12,913 nt of DNA, taken from DATAMF01 sp964472565. Lineage in GTDB: Bacteria > Chloroflexota > Anaerolineae > Aggregatilineales > Aggregatilineaceae. Positions 6,984 through 12,913 of this stretch are shown here, piece by piece. The stretch's first letter is position 1. Each line of letters opens with the position of its first letter. Location: positions 1 through 12,913 of the forward strand of contig CAYYNB010000168.1 in NCBI GenBank assembly GCA_964472565.1, in the 5' to 3' direction. The notes under the pieces were generated by a model. The model had not been told where the DNA came from and searched no databases. It worked only from the letters and a program-made list of their open reading frames with translations. A program made the translations under genes and the position numbers.

Positions 6984-7745
6984 ATGCGTTTTCGGTTTCA
7001 TCTTGGTCTGGTCTTGCTTTTTACCATGACAGCGTGCAGCACCATCACCAGTGACACGCGAATTGACGAGCTAGAAACTCAGGTTGCTCAACAGAAATCC
7101 ACCCTGTCCGCGATGGAAACACTATCCAGTTTTGGCGGCGGCAGCGGAGATGGCGCGATGGCAACCCAAAACGCGGTCATGGCGGACCAAATGGCCTACA
7201 TGCAAGCAACCATCGCCGCGCTAAGCAGTGGAGGTGGCAGCAGTTTTGTTCCACAGCCCACCCCAATGGTAGCTAATCCCGGTGGCAACACCGTCCAGCA
7301 CACGCCTGATGCAGGCGGAGGCAACGTCGCCGGTGGTGGCGTTCCGGGTGGTGTCACCCCCAACGCCCAGGCGACACCCATGACAACCACCAATACCACC
7401 TTCTCCCAAACGACTACGGCAATGGGCATTTTGCAGACCGACGGCTGCCCCGCCGATCGGACGGCGGTCTTTGACACCACCGAAGACGAAATTTTCGTCG
7501 TGACCACCATCAGCAATCTCAAAGCCGGATCAACGCTCGGCGCGCGCTGGACCGCCAACGGCACCGTTTTCGCCTCGGATGACGAATGCTGGATTCCGGG
7601 CGAAGATTGGGCGCAGGTCTGCGCTTACTGCTCTATCGTGAATGAAACAGGCTCGTTTGAGGCCGGAAGCTGGACCGTCGAACTCACCCTGGACTCACAG
7701 TTGATGTCCCAGGCCCAGTTCCAGGTTGCCGCCCCCGCTCAATAA
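6984..7745 (+). CDS. Predicted secreted lipoprotein with coiled coil, low-complexity linker and C-terminal beta domain
   Basis: The product has 253 residues and unknown function. The N-terminus has a lipoprotein signal (RFRFHLGLVLLF then lipobox MTAC, lipidated Cys18). A short coiled coil follows (RIDELETQVAQQKSTLSAME, 26-45). A long Gly/Ser/Thr/Pro-rich linker spans about 50-147, with PTP and GGG runs typical of surface spacers. The C-terminal domain (about 148-248) is beta-rich with cysteines at 155, 202, 213 and 216. The CAYC pair and exported location suggest disulphides. Its pattern (LKAGSTLGARW, FEAGSWTVELTLDS, AQFQV) resembles an Ig-like fold, though I do not recognise the family. The Shine-Dalgarno GAGGAG (6972-6977) sits 6 nt before ATG. 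TAAACT (6937-6942) is a possible -10 with a poor -35. The gene follows the pilin terminator and has its own terminator, so it is probably transcribed alone. Confidence 0.8.
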   Translation: MRFRFHLGLVLLFTMTACSTITSDTRIDELETQVAQQKSTLSAMETLSSFGGGSGDGAMATQNAVMADQMAYMQATIAALSSGGGSSFVPQPTPMVANPGGNTVQHTPDAGGGNVAGGGVPGGVTPNAQATPMTTTNTTFSQTTTAMGILQTDGCPADRTAVFDTTEDEIFVVTTISNLKAGSTLGARWTANGTVFASDDECWIPGEDWAQVCAYCSIVNETGSFEAGSWTVELTLDSQLMSQAQFQVAAPAQ

Positions 7746-7759
7746 TAAGCCATTCCGCC

Positions 7760-7794
7760 CGGTCCCCTTAGCAAAATAAGGGGACCGAACTTTT
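7760..7794 (+). terminator. Rho-independent terminator of the lipoprotein gene
   Basis: CGGTCCCCTTA (7760-7770) pairs perfectly over 11 bp with TAAGGGGACCG (7777-7787) around loop GCAAAA, followed by AACTTTTAT. The T tract exists only in the rightward direction, so it does not obviously stop the leftward paralogue transcripts. Confidence 0.88.
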
Positions 7795-7815
7795 ATCCCC
7801 CAGGTAATTCCGCAG
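7793..7815 (-). pseudogene. Displaced remnant of the paralogue family's 3' end
   Basis: Reading leftward, an 18-nt stretch (7798-7815) matches the 3' coding end of the right paralogue (9341-9358) at 15 of 18 positions. It is followed by GGA TAA, giving AELPGG-stop where the right copy reads AGLSGQ. In the left copy the coding sequence stops about 58 bp earlier (EWAK-stop). The simplest reading is that an insertion or rearrangement cut the left copy's tail off. The match is short and could be chance. Confidence 0.4.
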
Positions 7816-7865
7816 TCGCCCCAAATTCTGCCGCTGCACGCCCGCCAATCTGTACTGGCAAAGGG

Positions 7866-9197
7866 TTATTTAGCCCATTCGCGCAAATCAAGATTGGCGT
7901 CATATCGGCATTCTTCACGCATCCATTCCGGCACAGCCTGGATCGAATCGAGTGCTTCCACAAATCGTCGTCGGCACTCTGAGCATGGCCCATATTTGTA
8001 GAGGTTGATCAGAGTCTGAGACGCCTCTGGCTCAGGATGCGCTTCGAAGAGTTCCCGAATATCCATGCCCATTCCATGATAATCATCCGGCTCGAACGTT
8101 TCCTGCGTCAGCGCTTCGAGCACAGACCAGTCGCTGTTCTGCCAGTTGGACTTGAACAAGATTGCAACGTGGCTTATCCATTGACGGTTTTCGATCAATT
8201 CGACAGCAAGCTGGCGCACGTCAGGATGGCTGACGTTTCCCAGGGCCTCCAGTGCCGCCATCATCAGGCGTGAGTGTGGTGTAAACTTACCTGTCTCATC
8301 CTCAGTTAGCGGCTGCTGGCGAGCCTGAGATGCCACTTCAATCAAGGGCTGTGGATCGAGCGGAAACTGGCGGTCGCGGAAGATCCTCAGGTATTTCCGC
8401 AGGAGCACGGCATCTTCTTGTTCGTTGAGTGCCAGCAGATCGGTGGCCGCACGTTCCAGCTCGGCTTCGCTGGCCCGTTCTCCCCACATTTCCAGGCCGA
8501 ATTCGCGGTCACTGGTCACTATCTTGCGTTTGAGTTTGTCATAGGAGAGCGTACTCAGCGGCTTACGCCGCCTGGATCTGTCAGGTTCTTGTTTTTCATG
8601 GCGCTCAAACTCGACATAAGCTGCAACATGAGGATTATCTGCTGCACGCGCGATGGCTGCATCCCAATAGGCGCGATCATCTTCATCCCATTCCTCGTCT
8701 TCTCGCGGGAAAAAGTATAGCGGACTGTATTCGCTGGCCTTAGGTAATCGTTTCCCAAACCATTCCGCAGCGAACAGAAAACCGTCAATACCATCCAGGA
8801 CGATCAAATCGTGAACACGCAAAAAGCCATTGCAATTGTCGCTGTTGATATGGGCAACGAAATGATCATAAACCAGTTGCCGTGCCTCTTGATCACCCTG
8901 TTCAGCAAAGCGAGTTGCCAGTCCAGCTAACTGGTCTGTGTCGTTCGCATTTGGATCAGGGGAGTTCCTGAGGGCTTGCAGAATCGGTTCGCGGAAGAAT
9001 TCCAAAAAGCCGGTCAGGGTGATAACCTCAAAAAGATACGTGCTCCGGCGATATTCCATAATAGAATGATACCGGGTGTCGTGCAGGCAGGCATCCAGAA
9101 TGGCCTCGCGATAGGGTGTGGCATCGTGCGTTTGCAGGAACAGGATGGCGCGCCCCAGCCCGATCTCCAAAATACGCTTGAACTCGCTTACTTGCAT
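7866..9197 (-). CDS. HEAT-like alpha-helical protein of unknown function, left paralogue
   Basis: I do not recognise a named family. The protein is soluble, 443 residues, with no signal peptide or TM segment. It is predominantly helical with repeated two-helix patterns that suggest a HEAT-like solenoid, for example LLRKYLRIF, RLMMAALEALGNVSHPDVRQLAVELI and SQTLINLYKYGPC. The last is followed by a CSEC motif (Cys405, Cys408) and a further Cys near 430. An acidic stretch (PREDEEWDEDDRAYWDAA) and a basic stretch (DRSRRRKPL) lie mid-protein. I chose the ATG at 9195-9197 over the one at 9227 because GGAGGA (9201-9206) is spaced ideally for it. The N-terminal and C-terminal DNA is nearly identical to the right paralogue, but the centre is about 60% identical in protein by eye. 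The C-terminus is shorter (EWAK) than the right copy's. HEAT-like solenoids are usually protein-binding scaffolds; the partner is unknown. Confidence 0.75.
   Translation of the reverse strand: MQVSEFKRILEIGLGRAILFLQTHDATPYREAILDACLHDTRYHSIMEYRRSTYLFEVITLTGFLEFFREPILQALRNSPDPNANDTDQLAGLATRFAEQGDQEARQLVYDHFVAHINSDNCNGFLRVHDLIVLDGIDGFLFAAEWFGKRLPKASEYSPLYFFPREDEEWDEDDRAYWDAAIARAADNPHVAAYVEFERHEKQEPDRSRRRKPLSTLSYDKLKRKIVTSDREFGLEMWGERASEAELERAATDLLALNEQEDAVLLRKYLRIFRDRQFPLDPQPLIEVASQARQQPLTEDETGKFTPHSRLMMAALEALGNVSHPDVRQLAVELIENRQWISHVAILFKSNWQNSDWSVLEALTQETFEPDDYHGMGMDIRELFEAHPEPEASQTLINLYKYGPCSECRRRFVEALDSIQAVPEWMREECRYDANLDLREWAK
7872..8156. repeat. Near-identical 3' block of the paralogues, left copy
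   Basis: These 285 bp match 9357-9641 at a constant offset of 1485, with a single substitution seen (G7899 versus A9384). The block encodes about the last 95 residues of the left paralogue. Identity stops abruptly at 8156/9641. Confidence 0.95.
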
Positions 9198-9328
9198 TAT
9201 TCCTCCGGGATATTGAGCTAACAGCATATTTCTGAATAGAGCACCCTAACTCAGGTTGCATAGATCGTAGCCAGAAAAGCCTGAGGGGAACGGCAGGTGA
9301 GGATTCGCTTACCGAAGTACAGTCTATG
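9069..9328. repeat. Identical 5' and upstream block of the paralogues, left copy
   Basis: These 260 bp match 10557-10816 with no difference seen, at an offset of 1488. The block includes 131 bp of upstream sequence, the GGAGGA ribosome-binding site and about the first 43 codons. The right paralogue's TAG stop (9324-9326) falls inside it. Confidence 0.95.
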
Positions 9329-10685
9329 GAGCCGTTACTTGCCCAGATAATCCCGCAGCCCATTCGCGCAAATCAAGATTGGCATCATATCGGCATTCTT
9401 CACGCATCCATTCCGGCACAGCCTGGATCGAATCGAGTGCTTCCACAAATCGTCGTCGGCACTCTGAGCATGGCCCATATTTGTAGAGGTTGATCAGAGT
9501 CTGAGACGCCTCTGGCTCAGGATGCGCTTCGAAGAGTTCCCGAATATCCATGCCCATTCCATGATAATCATCCGGCTCGAACGTTTCCTGCGTCAGCGCT
9601 TCGAGCACAGACCAGTCGCTGTTCTGCCAGTTGGACTTGAATAGGATGGCAGCGTATGCTATCCACTGACGACCTTCAACTAACTCAAAGGCAAGTTGGC
9701 GCACGGCTGGGTGAGAGATATTCGCGAGTGCATTCAGCGCCGCCAGAATCAAGCGCGTGTGTGGGGTAAACCGGTCATGCTCATCACAGGCTGGCGACTC
9801 ATGACGAGCTTGCGATGCGAGGTCGATCAGTCGCTGTGGATCGAGCGGAAACCGGCGTTTGCGAAAGATCGAGATGTATTTTCGCAGGAGTACCGGGTCC
9901 GATTGTTCTTCCAGCGTCAACAGATCATTTGCGGCAAGCATCAGATCGGCTTCATTGGCACGCTCGCCCCACTTTGCCAGGCTGTATTCGCTTGTTCGAT
10001 GCGTGATCTTGGGTTTCAACTGATCATAGGACAACGAAGTGATCGGTCTTGGTCGTTTGGCCTTGGTTTTCCAATTAGCACGACGCTCCTGCTCAAATGT
10101 GACATAGGCCGCCAGATGGGGATTGTTTGCTGCACGCTGCGTGACTGCCTCCCAATAGGCGCGCTCATCGTCATCCCAGTCTTCTTCCGACGCAGGAAAC
10201 CAATACGGCGGTTCTTGCTCGCTGCACGCGGGTAGTCGCTTACCAAACTGCTCCACAGCGAAAAGAAACCCGTCAGTGCCATCCAGCGAGATTAGATTAT
10301 GCGCGCGTAACTCATCGCCCAAGTCATCACTGGTGAGATGAGTTACGAAGTGATCGTAAACCAGTTGCCTGGCATCTTGATCCCTTTGCTCTGCAAATCG
10401 AGTCACCAAGCCATATAACTGAAGCGAGTCATATGTATTCGGATCAGAAGCATTTTCCAGGGCTTGAAGAATAGGTTCCCTATAGAATTCCTGGAAACCA
10501 GTCAGAGCAATAACATCAAAGAGGTAAGTAGCGCGGCGTGATTCCACGTAGCCAGCATACCGGGTGTCGTGCAGGCAGGCATCCAGAATGGCCTCGCGAT
10601 AGGGTGTGGCATCGTGCGTTTGCAGGAACAGGATGGCGCGCCCCAGCCCGATCTCCAAAATACGCTTGAACTCGCTTACTTGCAT
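9324..10685 (-). CDS. HEAT-like alpha-helical protein of unknown function, right paralogue
   Basis: The protein has 453 residues, is soluble and helical, and is a tandem paralogue of the gene 126 bp downstream. The start at 10683-10685 is chosen because GGAGGA (10689-10694) lies 3 nt before it, exactly as in the other copy. The order of features is the same: conserved N-terminus (MQVSEFKRILEIGLGRAILF), an acidic WFPASEEDWDDDERAYW stretch, a basic KTKAKRPRP stretch, helical pairs such as RLILAALNALANISHPAVRQLAFEL, then the CSECRR motif near the end. The C-terminus differs from the left copy: it continues AGLSGQVTAP and ends at a TAG supplied by the repeated upstream block of the left gene, so the tail was probably altered at the duplication junction. 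The two genes could be co-transcribed, but each has its own identical upstream region. Function is unknown. Confidence 0.75.
   Translation of the reverse strand: MQVSEFKRILEIGLGRAILFLQTHDATPYREAILDACLHDTRYAGYVESRRATYLFDVIALTGFQEFYREPILQALENASDPNTYDSLQLYGLVTRFAEQRDQDARQLVYDHFVTHLTSDDLGDELRAHNLISLDGTDGFLFAVEQFGKRLPACSEQEPPYWFPASEEDWDDDERAYWEAVTQRAANNPHLAAYVTFEQERRANWKTKAKRPRPITSLSYDQLKPKITHRTSEYSLAKWGERANEADLMLAANDLLTLEEQSDPVLLRKYISIFRKRRFPLDPQRLIDLASQARHESPACDEHDRFTPHTRLILAALNALANISHPAVRQLAFELVEGRQWIAYAAILFKSNWQNSDWSVLEALTQETFEPDDYHGMGMDIRELFEAHPEPEASQTLINLYKYGPCSECRRRFVEALDSIQAVPEWMREECRYDANLDLREWAAGLSGQVTAP
9357..9641. repeat. Near-identical 3' block of the paralogues, right copy
   Basis: This is the partner of 7872-8156, with one substitution in 285 bp. 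The 28 bp at 9329-9356 separate it from the upstream block of the left gene, which defines the tandem-unit junction. Confidence 0.95.
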
Positions 10686-10816
10686 TATTCCTCCGGGATA
10701 TTGAGCTAACAGCATATTTCTGAATAGAGCACCCTAACTCAGGTTGCATAGATCGTAGCCAGAAAAGCCTGAGGGGAACGGCAGGTGAGGATTCGCTTAC
10801 CGAAGTACAGTCTATG
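10557..10816. repeat. Identical 5' and upstream block of the paralogues, right copy
   Basis: This is the partner of 9069-9328 with no difference seen. Beyond 10816 the sequences are unrelated, which fixes the outer edge of the duplicated unit. The non-coding half (10686-10816) should carry the promoter. I find no convincing -35/-10 pair in it, only a CTCAGG/CCTGAG half-site pair about 24 nt apart. Confidence 0.95.
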
Positions 10817-10916
10817 ATACCTCGCACCCCGGCAACGCGCCAATTTTGGGGCCTCTTTTTCCCCCTGGATTCCTGCATAATGAATGCTTGTATCCACGCA
10901 AAAAGGAGCACAAACC

Positions 10917-11729
10917 ATGCAATCACTGGCAGGACAGATCGCACTCGTAACCGGCGCGAGTCGCGGCATCGGCAAAGGGATCGCGCTGGCGTTGGGCGAC
11001 GCGGGCGCAACCGTCTATCTCACCGGGCGCACCGTCGATGAAGCACAGGCCGCCGTGCCCCTCCCCGGCACAATCCACCAGACCGCCGCCGAAGTCACGC
11101 GGCGCGGCGGCACCGGCATCGCCGTGCGCTGCGACCACCGCGCCGACTCCCAGGTACAGGCCGTTATCGATCAGATTCGCCGCGATCACGGTCAGCTCGA
11201 CATCCTGGTTAACAACGCCTGGGCTGGCTACGAAGGTTATGTCACCGGAACCCACTATCCGCCCAACCACCCGTTCTGGGAAAAACCACTTTCGTACTGG
11301 GACGACAATCTGGATGGCGTGCGTTGGGCCTACGTTGCATCCGCGCTGGCGGTCCCACTTCTGATCCCGGCACGCGGTCTGATCGTCAACCTCTCCTTCC
11401 CCGCCCCGCTCGGCAATCCGCCGTATGGGGTCGCAAAAACGGCAGTTGACCGGCTGACGGTGGAGATCGCCCAGCAGGTCCAGCCGCACCAGATCACCGT
11501 CGTCTCGCTCTATCCCGGATTAGTCCGCACCGAAAACGTGCTGGCGAACGCCCAGTATTTTGACCTCTCCAATTCCGAATCGCCGGAATTCACTGGGCGT
11601 GCCATCGTTGCCCTCGCCGCCGATCCCCAGCGTCTGGAGAAAACAGGAAAAACGCTCGTCGTGGCGCGGCTGGCCCAGGATTACGCTTTTGACGACATCG
11701 ACGGCAAGCGCCCCACCCCAGAGTTCTAA
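10917..11729 (+). CDS. DHRS1-like short-chain dehydrogenase/reductase
   Basis: This is a predicted NAD(P)-dependent oxidoreductase of the classical SDR type, 270 residues, cytoplasmic. I chose the ATG at 10917 because AAGGAG (10903-10908) lies 8 nt upstream and the Rossmann strand begins at once (GQIALVTGASRGIGKGIA). Visible motifs are the cofactor loop TGASRGIG (12-19), Asp73 in RCDHRAD, NNAWAG (99-104), likely catalytic Ser160, YGVAK (Tyr170, Lys174) and the PG motif in SLYPGLVRTE (200-201). The YGVAKTAVDRL and FWEKPLSYWDD stretches resemble the DHRS1 subgroup, whose human member reduces diverse carbonyl compounds. Ser160 and Tyr170 are only 10 residues apart, a little closer than the usual 12-14, so the loop is shortened. 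Substrate unknown. The double-GNAT gene follows on the same strand after 39 nt and may be co-transcribed. Confidence 0.88.
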   Translation: MQSLAGQIALVTGASRGIGKGIALALGDAGATVYLTGRTVDEAQAAVPLPGTIHQTAAEVTRRGGTGIAVRCDHRADSQVQAVIDQIRRDHGQLDILVNNAWAGYEGYVTGTHYPPNHPFWEKPLSYWDDNLDGVRWAYVASALAVPLLIPARGLIVNLSFPAPLGNPPYGVAKTAVDRLTVEIAQQVQPHQITVVSLYPGLVRTENVLANAQYFDLSNSESPEFTGRAIVALAADPQRLEKTGKTLVVARLAQDYAFDDIDGKRPTPEF

Positions 11730-11768
11730 GTTCTACCCGCCCCTTGTTCGCGCGAGAGAGAATGGAGT

Positions 11769-12746
11769 ATGATGAGAATGACGCTCTTTCTCTCTCAAGC
11801 GAGTTTCGCCATGAACATCCGCCCTATTCAATCCGAAGCGGATTACCCCGGCATCGTCGCGGTGATCAATGCATTCGAATCCGTCCCGATCACCGTCACT
11901 CAGTTCAGCGGCTGGCTTCTGAACAATCCCCCTGAGCGAATTCACTACCGTAGAGTTGCCGTCAATCCGGCCAATCATATCACCGGCTACAGCGTGACGG
12001 TTCATGAAACCTTCGCGCCTGCGGGTCATTTTTATGTCTGGGTTGGCGTCGCTCCCCAATGGCACAATCAGGGTATCGGCTCCCTGCTTTACGACGATGC
12101 TGCCGCGTTTCTGCGCGATCACGCTGCCACCCGTCTGAAAACCGAAGTGCGCGACGACAGCCCGCCCGCCTTGCGCTTTGCTGAGCAGCGCGGGTTTACC
12201 ATCCAACACCACCTGTTTGAGTCTGTGTTAGACCTCACCACCTTCGACGCGGCCCCCTATCATGCCCTTCAAACGTCGCTCGCCGCCGCCGGTATCCGGT
12301 TGTGTTCGGTGGCCGATTTTCACGATACGCCCGCCGCCCGTCACAAGCTCTATGAGGTCAACCGGATCACCTCACTGGACGAACCCGACGCCGATGGCAC
12401 ATTTATGCCTTTTGACGAGTTTGAAAAATGGGTTTGTGGGTCCGAATGGTACCGTCCAGAGGGCCAGTTGATCGCCCTGGACGGTGATTGCTGGGTTGGT
12501 CTGGCCGCTGTCCGCCTCATCCCCGACCAGCAGGAAGCCTACAACCTGATGACAGGTGTCCTCCGCTCCCATCGTGGCCGCCAGATCGCCCAGGGATTAA
12601 AATTAGCGGCGATCCGTTACGCGCAGCAGCACGAGTGCCGCACTATCCGCACCAACAACGACTCGCTGAATGCGCCCATGCTCGCCATCAACCAGAAATT
12701 GGGCTACCAGCCTCAGCCGGGCAAGTTTATTCTTGTATCGCGGTAG
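11769..12746 (+). CDS. Tandem double-GNAT acetyltransferase-like protein
   Basis: The ORF has 325 residues and two GNAT-type N-acetyltransferase modules. The first covers about 15-155, with IRPIQSEADYPGIVAV at the start, WVGVAPQWHNQGIGSLLYDD as motif A (91-110) and PPALRFAEQRGF as motif B. The second covers about 175-325, with VGLAAVRLIP, MTGVLRSHRGRQIAQGLKLAAI as motif A (261-282) and NDSLNAPMLAINQKLGYQP as motif B. GNATs transfer acetyl from acetyl-CoA to amines. In the first domain His99 replaces the usual Gln/Arg of (Q/R)xxGxG; in the second Gln272 replaces the central Gly of RxxGxA, so activity of either half is uncertain. Several in-frame ATGs exist (11769, 11772, 11778, 11811). GGAG at 11764-11767 favours 11772 or 11778, while homology logic (MNIRPI) favours 11811. 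Substrate unknown. Confidence 0.82.
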   Translation: MMRMTLFLSQASFAMNIRPIQSEADYPGIVAVINAFESVPITVTQFSGWLLNNPPERIHYRRVAVNPANHITGYSVTVHETFAPAGHFYVWVGVAPQWHNQGIGSLLYDDAAAFLRDHAATRLKTEVRDDSPPALRFAEQRGFTIQHHLFESVLDLTTFDAAPYHALQTSLAAAGIRLCSVADFHDTPAARHKLYEVNRITSLDEPDADGTFMPFDEFEKWVCGSEWYRPEGQLIALDGDCWVGLAAVRLIPDQQEAYNLMTGVLRSHRGRQIAQGLKLAAIRYAQQHECRTIRTNNDSLNAPMLAINQKLGYQPQPGKFILVSR

Positions 12747-12760
12747 TTTTCTAGGTCATG

Positions 12761-12790
12761 TTGCCAGTGAAATAACTTCATCTCTATAAT
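12761..12790 (+). promoter_or_regulatory. Sigma70-type promoter for the TetR-family gene
   Basis: TTGCCA (12761-12766) and a perfect TATAAT (12785-12790) are separated by 18 bp. It lies just after the GNAT stop and directs transcription into the regulator gene, with an expected start near 12797. The -10 box is inside the palindrome described separately. Confidence 0.75.
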
Positions 12791-12813
12791 CAAATTTAGA
12801 TTTGATTATAGAG
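12782..12813. promoter_or_regulatory. 32-bp near-perfect palindrome, probable TetR operator
   Basis: CTCTATAATCAAAT (12782-12795) pairs with ATTTGATTATAGAG (12800-12813) around TTAG. The centre is TA, and 15 of 16 symmetric pairs are complementary. It covers the -10 box and expected transcription start of the adjacent TetR-type gene, a position at which a bound repressor would block transcription. No T run follows, so a terminator is unlikely. Confidence 0.72.
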
Positions 12814-12824
12814 CGAGTGCCGCC

Positions 12825-12913
12825 ATGCCCCGCCGCCCCGCCCAGCAAACCGTCCATCCCGAAGCCATTTTACGCGCCGCCGCGTCAGTCTTTCACCCCC
12901 GGGGCTTTCCACC
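12825..12913 (+). CDS. TetR-family transcriptional regulator, N-terminal fragment cut by the window end
   Basis: Only 29 complete codons are visible, starting MPRRPAQQTVHPEAILRAAA. The stretch EAILRAAASVFHPRGF matches the first helix of the TetR DNA-binding domain (typically ILxAAxxLFxxxGF). No good Shine-Dalgarno is seen (GAGCGAG, 12811-12817, is weak), so the exact start is unsure. The promoter and the 32-bp palindrome immediately upstream suggest autorepression. The gene continues past the window, so the ligand-binding domain and target genes cannot be judged. Confidence 0.7.
   Translation, partial: MPRRPAQQTVHPEAILRAAASVFHPRGFP

Noticed and set aside
9198..9227. Upstream ATG adding ten residues to each paralogue (ending at 9227 and 10715)
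   Set aside because: The strong GGAGGA site fits the inner ATG, and the extra codons would be translated across that ribosome-binding site.
10516..11010. 164-codon minus-strand frame with a hydrophobic stretch spanning the paralogue start and the SDR start
   Set aside because: It overlaps two well-supported genes in other frames, and half of it is the frame-shifted copy of the paralogue block also seen at 9028-9363.
11748..11755. TCGCGCGA palindrome between the SDR and GNAT genes
   Set aside because: It is too short and has no T run; such palindromes are expected by chance in GC-rich DNA.
11733..12212. 159-codon minus-strand frame
   Set aside because: It is antisense to the GNAT gene, with no motif and no ribosome-binding site.

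Overview
The window looks like a chromosomal segment of a bacterium of the phylum Chloroflexota, most likely an Anaerolineae relative. That is an inference from the short Flp-type pilin with its EGQGLVEYALIL start, the abundant PD40 propeller proteins, the PMT-type membrane glycosyltransferase, the moderately GC-rich coding regions and the CCCCTTCCC/GGGAAGGGG-type dispersed hairpins. No rRNA, tRNA, CRISPR array, transposase, phage gene or origin was found.

Layout. Positions 1-484 hold no gene but carry several small repeats. A secreted PAF-acetylhydrolase-like lipase/esterase with a C-terminal PPC domain runs rightward (485-2002). It converges, with only 9 bp between stops, on a leftward three-gene operon (6553 to 2012): a membrane-anchored PD40 propeller protein, a second propeller protein that also carries a predicted cytoplasmic CBS-like pair, and a PMT/ArnT-like glycosyltransferase. 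The two propeller genes overlap by 4 nt (ATGA). From a 124-bp divergent region, a 48-residue Flp-type pilin, missing from a 60-residue-cutoff ORF list, runs rightward with its own strong promoter and a textbook terminator. A secreted lipoprotein gene with its own terminator follows (6984-7745).

Positions 7866-10816 hold two leftward tandem paralogues of an unrecognised alpha-helical, HEAT-like family. Their ends and upstream regions are virtually identical in DNA, but their centres have diverged to roughly 60% protein identity. This is a mosaic pattern expected from gene conversion or unequal recombination. A displaced remnant of the family's 3' end lies downstream of the left copy.

The right end holds a DHRS1-like short-chain dehydrogenase, a double-GNAT protein and the first 29 codons of a TetR-family regulator. 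The regulator is preceded by a consensus sigma70 promoter whose -10 box lies inside a 32-bp near-perfect palindrome, a probable autoregulatory operator.

The observations most worth following are the mosaic paralogue pair, the propeller/transmembrane/CBS-like architecture and the TetR operator. No complete new system can be claimed from this window alone.
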